Source: an uncultured Eubacteriales bacterium (GTDB taxonomy: Bacteria; Bacillota; Clostridia; Oscillospirales; Acutalibacteraceae). Taken from it: a DNA stretch of 33,333 nt. The stretch covers positions 1 to 33,333 of the forward strand of contig CASGAS010000011.1 in NCBI GenBank assembly GCA_949299505.1, written 5' to 3'. Position numbers and translations under genes: made by a program. This document shows, in pieces, positions 1 through 6,446 of this stretch (position 1 is its first letter; each line of letters begins with the position of its first letter). The notes below the pieces were generated by a model, which did no database searches, was not told where the DNA came from, and worked only from the letters and a program-made list of their open reading frames with translations.

Positions 1-2
1 AA

Positions 3-926
3 AACCTGATTGCCCCGCTGGAAACGCGCGGCATTCCGTTTGTTTTCGTGTTCGGCAACCATGACGACCAGGCGTTCGGCATTTCCAAGGAGAAACAGCT
101 GGCGCTTTATAAGGCGCACAAAAACTGCCTGTCCGTGGCGGGGGATGAGACGCTTGCCGGTCTTTGCAATCAGTACGTCAATATCCTTTCCGAAGACGGC
201 GCGCGCATTGTGTTTAACCTCTATTTGCTGGATTCGCTGTCCACGACGCTCGACGGCAAATGCGCAAGCGTGACGCCCGGTCAGTTGGACTGGTACCGGT
301 CGGTGCGCGACTGCCTGCGCGAACAGGCCGGCGACTATGTGCCCTCCATCGTGTTCCAGCACATCCCCGTGCCGGAAATGTGGGAGGTGCTCAAGGAGGT
401 TCCGAAGTCCCATAAGCCGCATGCGCCGGGCTTCCGCGACCATGCCGGAAAATTCTACGACATCGACGAGCGGTATCTGCAAAAGGGCAACTGCGATTTT
501 CTTTTGGAAACGCCCGCCACGCCGGCTGAAAACAGCGGGGAATTCGCGGCGTTTTCGGAAAAGGGCGACACGCTCGCCATGTTCTTCGGACACGACCACA
601 ACAACAGCTTTGTGTCGCGCCATGGGAATATGCTGCTCGGCTACACGCAGGGCTGCGGCTTCAACGTCTACGGTCCGCGCCTGAACCGCGGCGTGCGCAT
701 TTTTGATTTGTCCGAAGAAGACCCGCGGCATTTTACGACCTACACGCTTTTGTACCGCGATTTGTTCACGGTGAAGGATATTCAGAACAAGGCGAAGTAC
801 CTGCTGTATTCGTACGCCCCGCCAAGCGTCGAATCCGTTTTGCCGACGCTCAAAAAGCTCGGCGCGGCGGCTGCCGCTGCGGCGGTCGGCGGCGCGGCGT
901 ACGCGCTTTGGAAAAAACGCAGATAA
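3..926 (+). CDS. Metallophosphoesterase with C-terminal membrane tail (5' partial)
   Basis: The reading frame is already open at base 3, so the true start lies before the window. The first visible residues lead into FVFGNHDD (about bases 39-68), the metal-binding GNHD/E signature of calcineurin-like phosphoesterases. Later ligand-type motifs are FQHIPVPE (about 352-375) and FFGHDHNN (about 583-606). These support a binuclear-metal phosphoesterase; the substrate cannot be told from sequence, and the nearest general resemblance is to purple-acid-phosphatase-like phosphodiesterases. The protein ends with an alanine/glycine-rich hydrophobic stretch followed by WKKRR, which looks like a single C-terminal membrane anchor with positive residues on the cytoplasmic side. 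A secreted, tail-anchored enzyme is therefore likely, though the signal peptide is outside the window. A GTG at base 48 is inside the motif and is not a real start. Confidence 0.85.
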   Translation, partial: NLIAPLETRGIPFVFVFGNHDDQAFGISKEKQLALYKAHKNCLSVAGDETLAGLCNQYVNILSEDGARIVFNLYLLDSLSTTLDGKCASVTPGQLDWYRSVRDCLREQAGDYVPSIVFQHIPVPEMWEVLKEVPKSHKPHAPGFRDHAGKFYDIDERYLQKGNCDFLLETPATPAENSGEFAAFSEKGDTLAMFFGHDHNNSFVSRHGNMLLGYTQGCGFNVYGPRLNRGVRIFDLSEEDPRHFTTYTLLYRDLFTVKDIQNKAKYLLYSYAPPSVESVLPTLKKLGAAAAAAAVGGAAYALWKKRR

Positions 927-934
927 AGCGAACA

Positions 935-966
935 AACGCCCCGGTATTGCGAAATACCGGGGCGTT
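935..966. repeat. Perfect 14-bp palindromic hairpin, copy 1
   Basis: AACGCCCCGGTATT (935-948), loop GCGA, then its exact reverse complement (953-966). It lies 9 bases after the phosphoesterase stop but has no T-run on the plus strand, so it is a weak intrinsic terminator at best. The same 32 bases recur at 1243-1274. Confidence 0.8.
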
Positions 967-990
967 CGAGACGGACAGGAATTCCGCCCA

Positions 991-1166
991 AGGAAAACAA
1001 TAAAAAGTTTTCGGCCGCCTTTTTCAAAAGGCGGCGGGGTCGAGGGGCAGCGCCCTCGTCGCGTCCCGCAGGACGCGAAATGCTTTACTTTTTATAGCGC
1101 AGGAGGGGCGGAAAAACATCCCGGTGGGATGTTTTTTCGGTGGGGAACCCTCGCAGGGGGTTCCCC
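991..1166. repeat. Cluster of tandem hairpins in a gene-free gap
   Basis: The gap between the phosphoesterase and thyX (927-1298) has no credible gene. It holds successive inverted repeats: GCCGCCTTTT/AAAAGGCGGC (1014-1023/1026-1035); CGAGGG/CCCTCG (1041-1046/1053-1058); TCGCGTCC/GGACGCGA (1059-1066/1071-1078); an 11-bp stem at 1112-1136; and GGGGAACCC/GGGTTCCCC (1142-1150/1158-1166). Their density suggests a structured dispersed intergenic element or a non-coding RNA. From memory, hairpin-rich intergenic repeats of this general style are common in Ruminococcaceae genomes, but I cannot test copy number here. Confidence 0.6.
1112..1137. terminator. Terminator-like hairpin, symmetric
   Basis: AAAAACATCCC (1112-1122), loop GGT, GGGATGTTTTT (1126-1136), plus one more T. 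An 11-bp stem with an A-run before and a T-run after could stop transcription in either direction. It is the best intrinsic terminator for plus-strand transcription leaving the phosphoesterase gene. Confidence 0.6.
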
Positions 1167-1242
1167 GAGGCGGCGCGCGAACGCGGCTGAAAAAGGCGGT
1201 TATGTAAATTGTTCATATAAAGTAGGCTCTTTTATGAAACAA

Positions 1243-1274
1243 AACGCCCCGGTATTGCGAAATACCGGGGCGTT
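1243..1274 (-). terminator. Palindromic hairpin copy 2, likely thyX terminator (bidirectional)
   Basis: This is an exact second copy of the 32-base palindrome at 935-966. It lies 25 bases beyond the thyX stop on the minus strand, where the stem is followed by TTTTGTTTC. On the plus strand it is followed by CCTG and seven T residues. It therefore fits a bidirectional terminator better than copy 1 does. Confidence 0.65.
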
Positions 1275-1298
1275 CCTGTTTTTTTGTACGGCCGCCGC

Positions 1299-2684
1299 TT
1301 ACAGGGCGGAAAAAATATCGTGCATGTCCTGCATGCGCCCGCAGGAGAATTTTCCCTCCGGACAGCGGTCCAAAAAGCAGCTCGGCCCGTAGTACCGGAA
1401 AATTTCGGGCGACGCCTGGCGCAGAAGCCGCAGCGCTTCAATGGCGTGGGCGCGGATTTCCCATTGCGCGCGCGTGCAGGTGCGCAGCCGCAAAAAGAGC
1501 AGCAGCTCGCGCGCGTTCATGGTTGTTACAATATCCACGGTGTTGCCGCTGAGCTGGTAGTAAACAAGCGTTTCCTCCGGCACGCCGGCGGCTTTGAGCG
1601 CTTCGTATTCACGCTGCATTTTCGAGAATGCGTCGGTATATTGCTGCAAAAGCGCCTTGTCCTTTGCAACGGACGGCGGCAGGATGTGGCGCGCGCGGTC
1701 GGTTTGCAGCAGGGAGGTAACCTCGATGGACTGCATGCGGTGGCGCGTGAAATGCGTCAGGCCGGACAGCGAAACGCTGTTGAAGCGCAGGGTGTAGACG
1801 GCGCTTTCCAGCGCGCGCGGGCGGCTGGAACGGATAAGCGCCTCCAGAACCGCGCGGACGGTTTCTTTGTCCTGCGCCGCGGCCGCGGCAGCCGCCGTCG
1901 AACAGCCAGTAGCCTCTATGAGCGCGGTCTGCGTTACAAGCTGCGCCGCGTCCGGCGTGTACCGCAAAAGCTCGACGGGCTCGCCGCCGCTTTGCGCTTC
2001 CGGCAGCTTCAGCGCGGAAAAATCCGGTACGTCCGGCCGCATTTCGGCGCTGCGCATTTCAAAATCGTGCAAAATGCCGGGCGTGCGTTCGCGCACCTGC
2101 GAAAGCAGCATTTCGCCCAGACCGCGGATTTCCGCAAAACGGCTTCCGCGGCCGAAAAGCATGGCGCGCAGCATGTGCAAAAGCTCCCGGCCGTTTACGC
2201 TGCAAAAGAAGTTGCTGAAAAGACAGTAGGGCAGCAAAAACCGCGCGTCCTCTTTCGGAACGCCCGCTTCGGTAAATTCGGTGTACAGATTAAAAAACGA
2301 CGCCATGTGCGCGCGGTACCGGTCCGCAAGCGCCGGGTCTTCAAACGCCGGCACATAAAAGCCCGCGTCCGAAAAATCGACGTACCGGCGCGACTTTACC
2401 GTAAACGACGCAAGCCGGAATTCAATAATGAACTGCTCGACGACCGCAGAGACGTTCTGGAACGCCAGGTTGTAATAGGTGTGCTCCACGACGGAATTGT
2501 GGCCCGAACGCGTGACCTTGTCAATCAGGCTCGCGTTTTTTTCGGCGTCCTGGCTTTTCTCCCAGATGCCGAGCGCCGTGCCGGGCTGGGTCGAAACACG
2601 GCCGCCCGCCGCGGTAACCTTTTCCCCGCAATCGGAAAGGCCGATTAAGAAGACGCCGTGCGCCTGCAGGTCGTAAGCTGCCAT
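1299..2684 (-). CDS. thyX: Tandem-domain flavin-dependent thymidylate synthase (ThyX family)
   Basis: This 461-residue protein is about twice the usual ThyX length and appears to contain two ThyX-like halves. ThyX makes dTMP from dUMP using FAD and methylene-tetrahydrofolate. The first half has SGHNSVVEH (60-68), SFTVKSRRYV (93-102) and VNGRELLHML (163-172), but EFR (88-90) stands where RHR is expected. The second half has RHRMQSIEVTS (314-324), MNARELLLFL (389-398) and AQWEI (406-410), but lacks the downstream RY. An alanine-rich linker (264-270) lies between. The C-terminus carries cysteines 436, 441 and 448 in a CPEGK...SCG context that I associate with some bacterial ThyX proteins. The start at 2684 is chosen because AAGGGAG lies about 8 bases upstream; a longer frame to 2741 would overlap the promoter. 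It is divergent from the thymidylate-kinase-like gene. Family assignment is secure; full activity is not. Confidence 0.88.
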   Translation of the reverse strand: MAAYDLQAHGVFLIGLSDCGEKVTAAGGRVSTQPGTALGIWEKSQDAEKNASLIDKVTRSGHNSVVEHTYYNLAFQNVSAVVEQFIIEFRLASFTVKSRRYVDFSDAGFYVPAFEDPALADRYRAHMASFFNLYTEFTEAGVPKEDARFLLPYCLFSNFFCSVNGRELLHMLRAMLFGRGSRFAEIRGLGEMLLSQVRERTPGILHDFEMRSAEMRPDVPDFSALKLPEAQSGGEPVELLRYTPDAAQLVTQTALIEATGCSTAAAAAAAQDKETVRAVLEALIRSSRPRALESAVYTLRFNSVSLSGLTHFTRHRMQSIEVTSLLQTDRARHILPPSVAKDKALLQQYTDAFSKMQREYEALKAAGVPEETLVYYQLSGNTVDIVTTMNARELLLFLRLRTCTRAQWEIRAHAIEALRLLRQASPEIFRYYGPSCFLDRCPEGKFSCGRMQDMHDIFSAL

Positions 2685-2712
2685 TTGCAAGACTCCCTTC
2701 AGCTTTTGGCTC

Positions 2713-2741
2713 ATTTTAACATATTTTTTACCGAACCGCAA
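2713..2741 (-). promoter_or_regulatory. Sigma-A-type promoter for thyX
   Basis: On the minus strand TTGCGG (2741-2736) and TAAAAT (2718-2713) are separated by 17 bases. The -10 element is 28 bases before the chosen ATG, and a ribosome binding site lies between. Confidence 0.6.
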
Positions 2742-2783
2742 CGGAATTGTTCGGTTTTTCGCCGCTGAATTTCGGTTTTATGA

Positions 2784-2812
2784 TTGTAAAAAAGGAAAAA
2801 ATTTGTTATACT
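2784..2812 (+). promoter_or_regulatory. Sigma-A-type promoter for the tmk-led operon
   Basis: TTGTAA (2784-2789), a 17-base spacer and TATACT (2807-2812) in an AT-rich block, about 40 bases before the kinase ATG. It is back to back with the thyX promoter, so the two dTMP-pathway genes share a 167-base control region. Confidence 0.65.
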
Positions 2813-2851
2813 ACCGTTGTATGTGATTTTCTCAAAAACGGGGGTGGGCGA

Positions 2852-3526
2852 ATGCAAAACCGTCTAATCGTGATAGAAGGGCTTGACGGCAGCGGCAAGT
2901 CTACGCAGGTCGCCGCCCTGCGCGAACGCCTTGCGGGGCTGGGCGTGCCTTTTCGCCAGATTAAGCTGCCCGACTACGACGACCCGTCGAGCACGCTTGT
3001 GCGCATGTATTTGGACGGCGCGTTTGGCAAGGACCCGTCGGACGTCAACGTGTACGCCGCGTCCTCCTTTTACGCGGTGGACCGGTACGCAAGCTTTGCG
3101 CGCCATTGGCGTGCGGATTATCTTTCCGGCAAGCTTATCCTGGCCGACCGCTACACGACCTCCAACGCCGTGCATCAGACGGTCAAGCTGCCCAAGGCCG
3201 AATGGGACGCCTATCTTTCGTGGCTTGCCGATTACGAATACGGAAAGCTCGGGCTGCCAAAGCCCGACGCGGTCGTGTTCCTGGACATGCCCGTCCAGGT
3301 GTCGCAGACGCTTTTGTCCGCGCGCTACCACGGGGCGGAAGAAAAAAAGGATGTGCACGAGGCGAACGTCGCCTATTTGCACGCCTGCCGCGAGGCGGGG
3401 CTGTATGCGGCAAAAAAGCTCGGCTGGTCCGTCCTTTCCTGTGCGGAAAACGGCGCGCCGCTGCCGATAACGGATATTGCCGACCGCGTGTTTGGCATCG
3501 TTTCCGAAGTTTTGGGTATCGGGTGA
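2852..3526 (+). CDS. tmk: Thymidylate kinase-like protein
   Basis: This 224-residue P-loop nucleotide kinase probably phosphorylates dTMP to dTDP. It begins MQNRLIVIEGLDGSGKST, giving a Walker A loop (GLDGSGKST) directly after the first strand as in Tmk. ADRYTTSN matches the DR motif that contacts the nucleotide base, and AVVFLDMPV is the Walker-B-like strand. The lid region (EEKKDVHEANVAYL) lacks the usual arginine-rich pattern, so this is a divergent branch. The start at 2852 follows a GGGGGTGGG ribosome binding site; an upstream frame extension would overlap the promoter. Its stop overlaps the next gene's GTG by four bases (GTGA), implying translational coupling. The divergent neighbour thyX makes its substrate, which supports the dTMP kinase reading. 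Confidence 0.82.
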   Translation: MQNRLIVIEGLDGSGKSTQVAALRERLAGLGVPFRQIKLPDYDDPSSTLVRMYLDGAFGKDPSDVNVYAASSFYAVDRYASFARHWRADYLSGKLILADRYTTSNAVHQTVKLPKAEWDAYLSWLADYEYGKLGLPKPDAVVFLDMPVQVSQTLLSARYHGAEEKKDVHEANVAYLHACREAGLYAAKKLGWSVLSCAENGAPLPITDIADRVFGIVSEVLGIG

Positions 3527-4419
3527 AGCTTGTGTTGGATTTTCGAGCGCCGCGTCTTGCCGACAAGCCCTGGGTCAGCGCCATTCTGCGCGCGTCCGGT
3601 GAGCTTGCGTGCGAGTATTGTTTCGGCAATCTCTATATGTGGTGCACCGTGTACGGCAACACCATCGCGCGTATGGACGACCTGTTTTTCGCGCGGGATT
3701 CGGTCGGGCAACCGGCTTACCTGTTCCCGTGCGGGCAGGGCAGCAAGAAAAAAGCGGTTGACGCGCTTTTGGAAATGGAAAAAGAGGACGGCTGTCCGCT
3801 GACGCTTTACTGCCTGACGCCGAAAAAGGTACGCGAGCTGGAGAGCCTGTATCCCGGGCAGTTTGTGTATACCCCGACGCGCGAATACTACGATTACATT
3901 TACAACGCCTCCGATTTAATCGAGCTTGCGGGACGCCGCTACCACGGCAAGCGCAACCATATCGCCTATTTCAAAAAGACGTTTGACTGGCGCTACGAGC
4001 CGCTGACACAGCGCAATATGGCGGACTGCCTTGCGATGAACGACGCCTGGGAAGCGCGCAACCGCGAGAAAAACCCGCAGGACATCGACAACGAGGCCGT
4101 CGCTATTTCCCGTGCGTTTGCGCACTATTTCGAGCTGGATTTCACCGGCGGGGTGCTGTATGCCGACGGGCGGGTCGTCGCCTATACCTTTGGGGAAGCG
4201 CTGCACGAGACCGCGTTCTGCACGCATGTGGAAAAGGCGTTTGCCGACGTGCGCGGCGCGTACCCGGCCATTAACCGTGAATTTGCCGCAAATGCGCTTT
4301 CGTCCTTTCGGTATATAAATCGCGAGGAGGATGCGGGCAGCGAGGGGCTGCGCAAGGCGAAGGAATCGTACTGCCCGGCGCTGCTGCTGCCCAAATACAC
4401 GGCGGTTCACAAGGGGTGA
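3523..4419 (+). CDS. DUF2156 family protein (phosphatidylglycerol lysyltransferase C-terminal-like)
   Basis: This 298-residue soluble protein matches the DUF2156 pattern, the double-GNAT fold also seen in the catalytic part of MprF/LPG synthases. Visible family features are an early aromatic-rich EYCFGNLYMW segment, YIYNASDLIELAGRRYHGKRNHI in the middle (about 124-146), and a C-terminal half with GGVLYADGRVVAYTFGEAL (about 207-225) and INREFAANAL. There is no membrane domain, so it is not a full MprF. A role in aminoacyl transfer to lipid or another acceptor is possible but unproven. The start is GTG at 3523, overlapping the kinase stop by four bases, and the next gene begins four bases after its stop. 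I am confident of the family and not of the substrate. Confidence 0.8.
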   Translation: MKLVLDFRAPRLADKPWVSAILRASGELACEYCFGNLYMWCTVYGNTIARMDDLFFARDSVGQPAYLFPCGQGSKKKAVDALLEMEKEDGCPLTLYCLTPKKVRELESLYPGQFVYTPTREYYDYIYNASDLIELAGRRYHGKRNHIAYFKKTFDWRYEPLTQRNMADCLAMNDAWEARNREKNPQDIDNEAVAISRAFAHYFELDFTGGVLYADGRVVAYTFGEALHETAFCTHVEKAFADVRGAYPAINREFAANALSSFRYINREEDAGSEGLRKAKESYCPALLLPKYTAVHKG

Positions 4420-4423
4420 GCGG

Positions 4424-5284
4424 ATGCTGCTGCGAACTGCGCGCGGGGACGACCGCGCCGCGCTGTATGCGCTGTGGGAAGAAGCGTTCGGCGACGAAAG
4501 GCCGACCATTGACGCGTTTTTTGAGACCTGCTTTATGCCGGAAAACACGCTGGTCGCCGTCGAGAAAAACCGTCTTCTTTCGGCGCTGTACTTGATTCCG
4601 GCGGCTTACCGCCGGGGCGCGCAGACGCTGTCTGCCGCCTATGTTTTCGCCGCCGCCACGCACCACGCCGCGCGCGGGCGCGGCCTTATGACCGCGCTTT
4701 TGCGCTTTGCAGAAGAAACGGCGCGCAAGCGGGGGCTGGATTTGCTGTTTTTGGTTCCGGCAAGGCCGGAGCTGTTTGCCTTTTACCGCGCCCGCGGATT
4801 TTCAGACGGGTTTCAAAAGACCGTTTACACCGTGTCCGGCAAAACGCTCGGTGCGGCGCACGGCGGTCTGCCGCCGCAAAACGCTGCGCCGTCGGACTTT
4901 GCGGCCGCGCGGGAGGCGGCGCTGTCGGGCGTGCCGCATATCGTCTGGGGCGAGAACGCCCTGCGGCTTGCGCTGCGGTACGACGCGCTGTTCGGCACGC
5001 GGACCTGCGTTTTGCAAAACGGGTTTTTCACCGCGGAAGCGGACGGGGACGCTGCTGCGGCTTCGGAATTCTGCTCGGCGCCGGCGGACTTTCCCGCGCT
5101 TTGCGGCCGGCTCGCCGCTTTCGGCGCAAAGGCCTACACGCTGTGCACGCCCTGCGGCATGCCGGTCCCCGTGGCTTTCCAAGCGGGCAAGACAGCTGTA
5201 ACCGGGCTTTACTTGCCGGTCAGCAAGCGCGCCCGCGCAGCGAAACTGCCAAGCGACGCCTATTTGGGCATTACGTTCGGATAA
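4424..5284 (+). CDS. GNAT family N-acetyltransferase with C-terminal extension
   Basis: This 286-residue protein carries a GNAT domain in its first 150 residues. The acetyl-CoA binding motif is visible as ARGRGLMTALLRFAEE (about 86-101), followed by FLVPARPELFAFYRARGF, the typical end of the fold. The remaining 130 residues form an extension resembling those of Eis-like acetyltransferases, but I cannot assign a substrate. ATG at 4424 follows the previous stop by four bases. It is the second GNAT-fold protein in a row, after the DUF2156 gene. Confidence 0.82.
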   Translation: MLLRTARGDDRAALYALWEEAFGDERPTIDAFFETCFMPENTLVAVEKNRLLSALYLIPAAYRRGAQTLSAAYVFAAATHHAARGRGLMTALLRFAEETARKRGLDLLFLVPARPELFAFYRARGFSDGFQKTVYTVSGKTLGAAHGGLPPQNAAPSDFAAAREAALSGVPHIVWGENALRLALRYDALFGTRTCVLQNGFFTAEADGDAAAASEFCSAPADFPALCGRLAAFGAKAYTLCTPCGMPVPVAFQAGKTAVTGLYLPVSKRARAAKLPSDAYLGITFG

Positions 5285-5296
5285 CGGAGGCTTTCC

Positions 5297-5839
5297 ATGA
5301 TTTATGTTTTCTTAGCAGACGGCTTTGAAGAAGTCGAGGCGCTCGCGCCGGTTGACCTGCTGCGCCGCGCGGGGCTTACGGTACAGACCGTCGGCGTGAC
5401 GGGCAAGGTCGTGACAGGCAGCCACGGCGTGGCCGTTGCGGCGGATATTCTGCCGGAAGCGGTTGTTTTGGACGACGCCGTGGAAGCGGTCGTGCTGCCC
5501 GGCGGAATGCCCGGTGCCTCCAATCTGGACGCGTCGCCGGTTGTGCAGGCAGCCATTGACTTTGCCGCGCAGAACGGCAAGCTGGTTTGCGCCATTTGTG
5601 CCGCGCCGTTTATTTTGGGCAAAAAAGGCCTGCTTTCCGGCAAACGGGCGACCTGCTTTCCCGGCTTTGAAGAACAGCTTTGCGGCGCGCGCGTCACGGG
5701 CGAGTTCGTCTCCCAAGACGGGCAGTACATTACGGCCAAGGGTATGGGTGCGGCGGTCGATTTCGGGCTTGCCGTTGTAAAGGCGCTCTGCGGGGCGGAA
5801 GCCGCCGCGCAGCTGCGCGCGGCCATTCAGGCGCCGTGA
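5297..5839 (+). CDS. DJ-1/PfpI family protein
   Basis: This 180-residue protein is full length for the DJ-1 (PARK7/YajL/ThiJ) family. The nucleophile is Cys101 in VCAICAAPFILG, matching human DJ-1 Cys106. Glu14 in FEEVEALAPVDLLRRAG matches the conserved Glu18 that lowers the cysteine pKa. Members are linked to protein or metabolite deglycation, glyoxal handling and oxidative-stress protection; which applies here is unknown. The ribosome binding site GGAGG (5286-5290) lies six bases before ATG. Its stop overlaps the next start (GTGA), coupling it to the folate gene. Confidence 0.92.
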   Translation: MIYVFLADGFEEVEALAPVDLLRRAGLTVQTVGVTGKVVTGSHGVAVAADILPEAVVLDDAVEAVVLPGGMPGASNLDASPVVQAAIDFAAQNGKLVCAICAAPFILGKKGLLSGKRATCFPGFEEQLCGARVTGEFVSQDGQYITAKGMGAAVDFGLAVVKALCGAEAAAQLRAAIQAP

Positions 5840-6423
5840 CGGGCGTCCAAAGCGAAAAGGCGCGTTTGCGCGCCGAACACCTTGCGCTGCGCCGCGCGCT
5901 GCCGCCCGAGCAAAAACAGGCGCTGGACCGTGCGGTGACGCAGCGCGTCCGCGCACTGCCGCAGTACCGCGGGGCAAAGGTCCTGCTTTGCTATGTGTCG
6001 ACCGGCAAAGAGGTCGATACGCGCGCTTTGATAGAGGCCGCCCTGCAAGACGGCAAGACCGTAGCGGCGCCGCGCTGCCTGCCCGGCAAGCCGGAAATGT
6101 CGTTTCACACCATCGAATCGCTTTCTGCGCTTCAGCCGGGCGCATACGGGATTTTGGAGCCGCCAAAAACGTCTCCGCCGCCCGCGCTTTCCGGCGCGCT
6201 GTGCGTGGTCCCCGGTCTTTGCTGGGATGCGGCGGGCTTTCGCGTCGGGTACGGCAAAGGCTACTACGACCGCTTTTTAGCGCAGTTTTCCGGCGAAACC
6301 GTCGGGCTCGCTTACGATTTTGATGTTTTGACGCACATTCCGCACGATGGCTTTGACCGCCGCGTCGCGTGCGTCGTGACCCCGCAGCGCAAGCTGCAAA
6401 CGAAGCCGTCGCGTGACGGCTGA
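5836..6423 (+). CDS. 5-formyltetrahydrofolate cyclo-ligase
   Basis: This 195-residue protein converts 5-formyl-THF to 5,10-methenyl-THF with ATP. The family signature GFRVGYGKGYYDRFL (134-148) is intact, and YVSTGKEVDT (53-62) matches the folate-binding region around the conserved glutamate. Length is normal for the family. The start is GTG at 5836, overlapping the DJ-1 stop by four bases. Its product feeds the methylene-THF pool that ThyX uses, giving a loose metabolic link to the start of the operon. The commonly used symbol varies (ygfA/fau/yqgN), so none is given. Confidence 0.94.
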   Translation: MTGVQSEKARLRAEHLALRRALPPEQKQALDRAVTQRVRALPQYRGAKVLLCYVSTGKEVDTRALIEAALQDGKTVAAPRCLPGKPEMSFHTIESLSALQPGAYGILEPPKTSPPPALSGALCVVPGLCWDAAGFRVGYGKGYYDRFLAQFSGETVGLAYDFDVLTHIPHDGFDRRVACVVTPQRKLQTKPSRDG

Positions 6424-6446
6424 GTAGAAAGGAGGCGCTGACCGCC

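Noticed and set aside
782-1027. Short minus-strand frame (81 codons) over the phosphoesterase end
   Set aside because: It overlaps the phosphoesterase 3' end in antisense and the palindrome, and has no family features.
1284-2648. Long plus-strand open frame (454 codons) opposite thyX
   Set aside because: It is antisense to a clear ThyX protein, is rich in Arg/Ala/Gln as expected for a GC-rich shadow, and shows no family motif.
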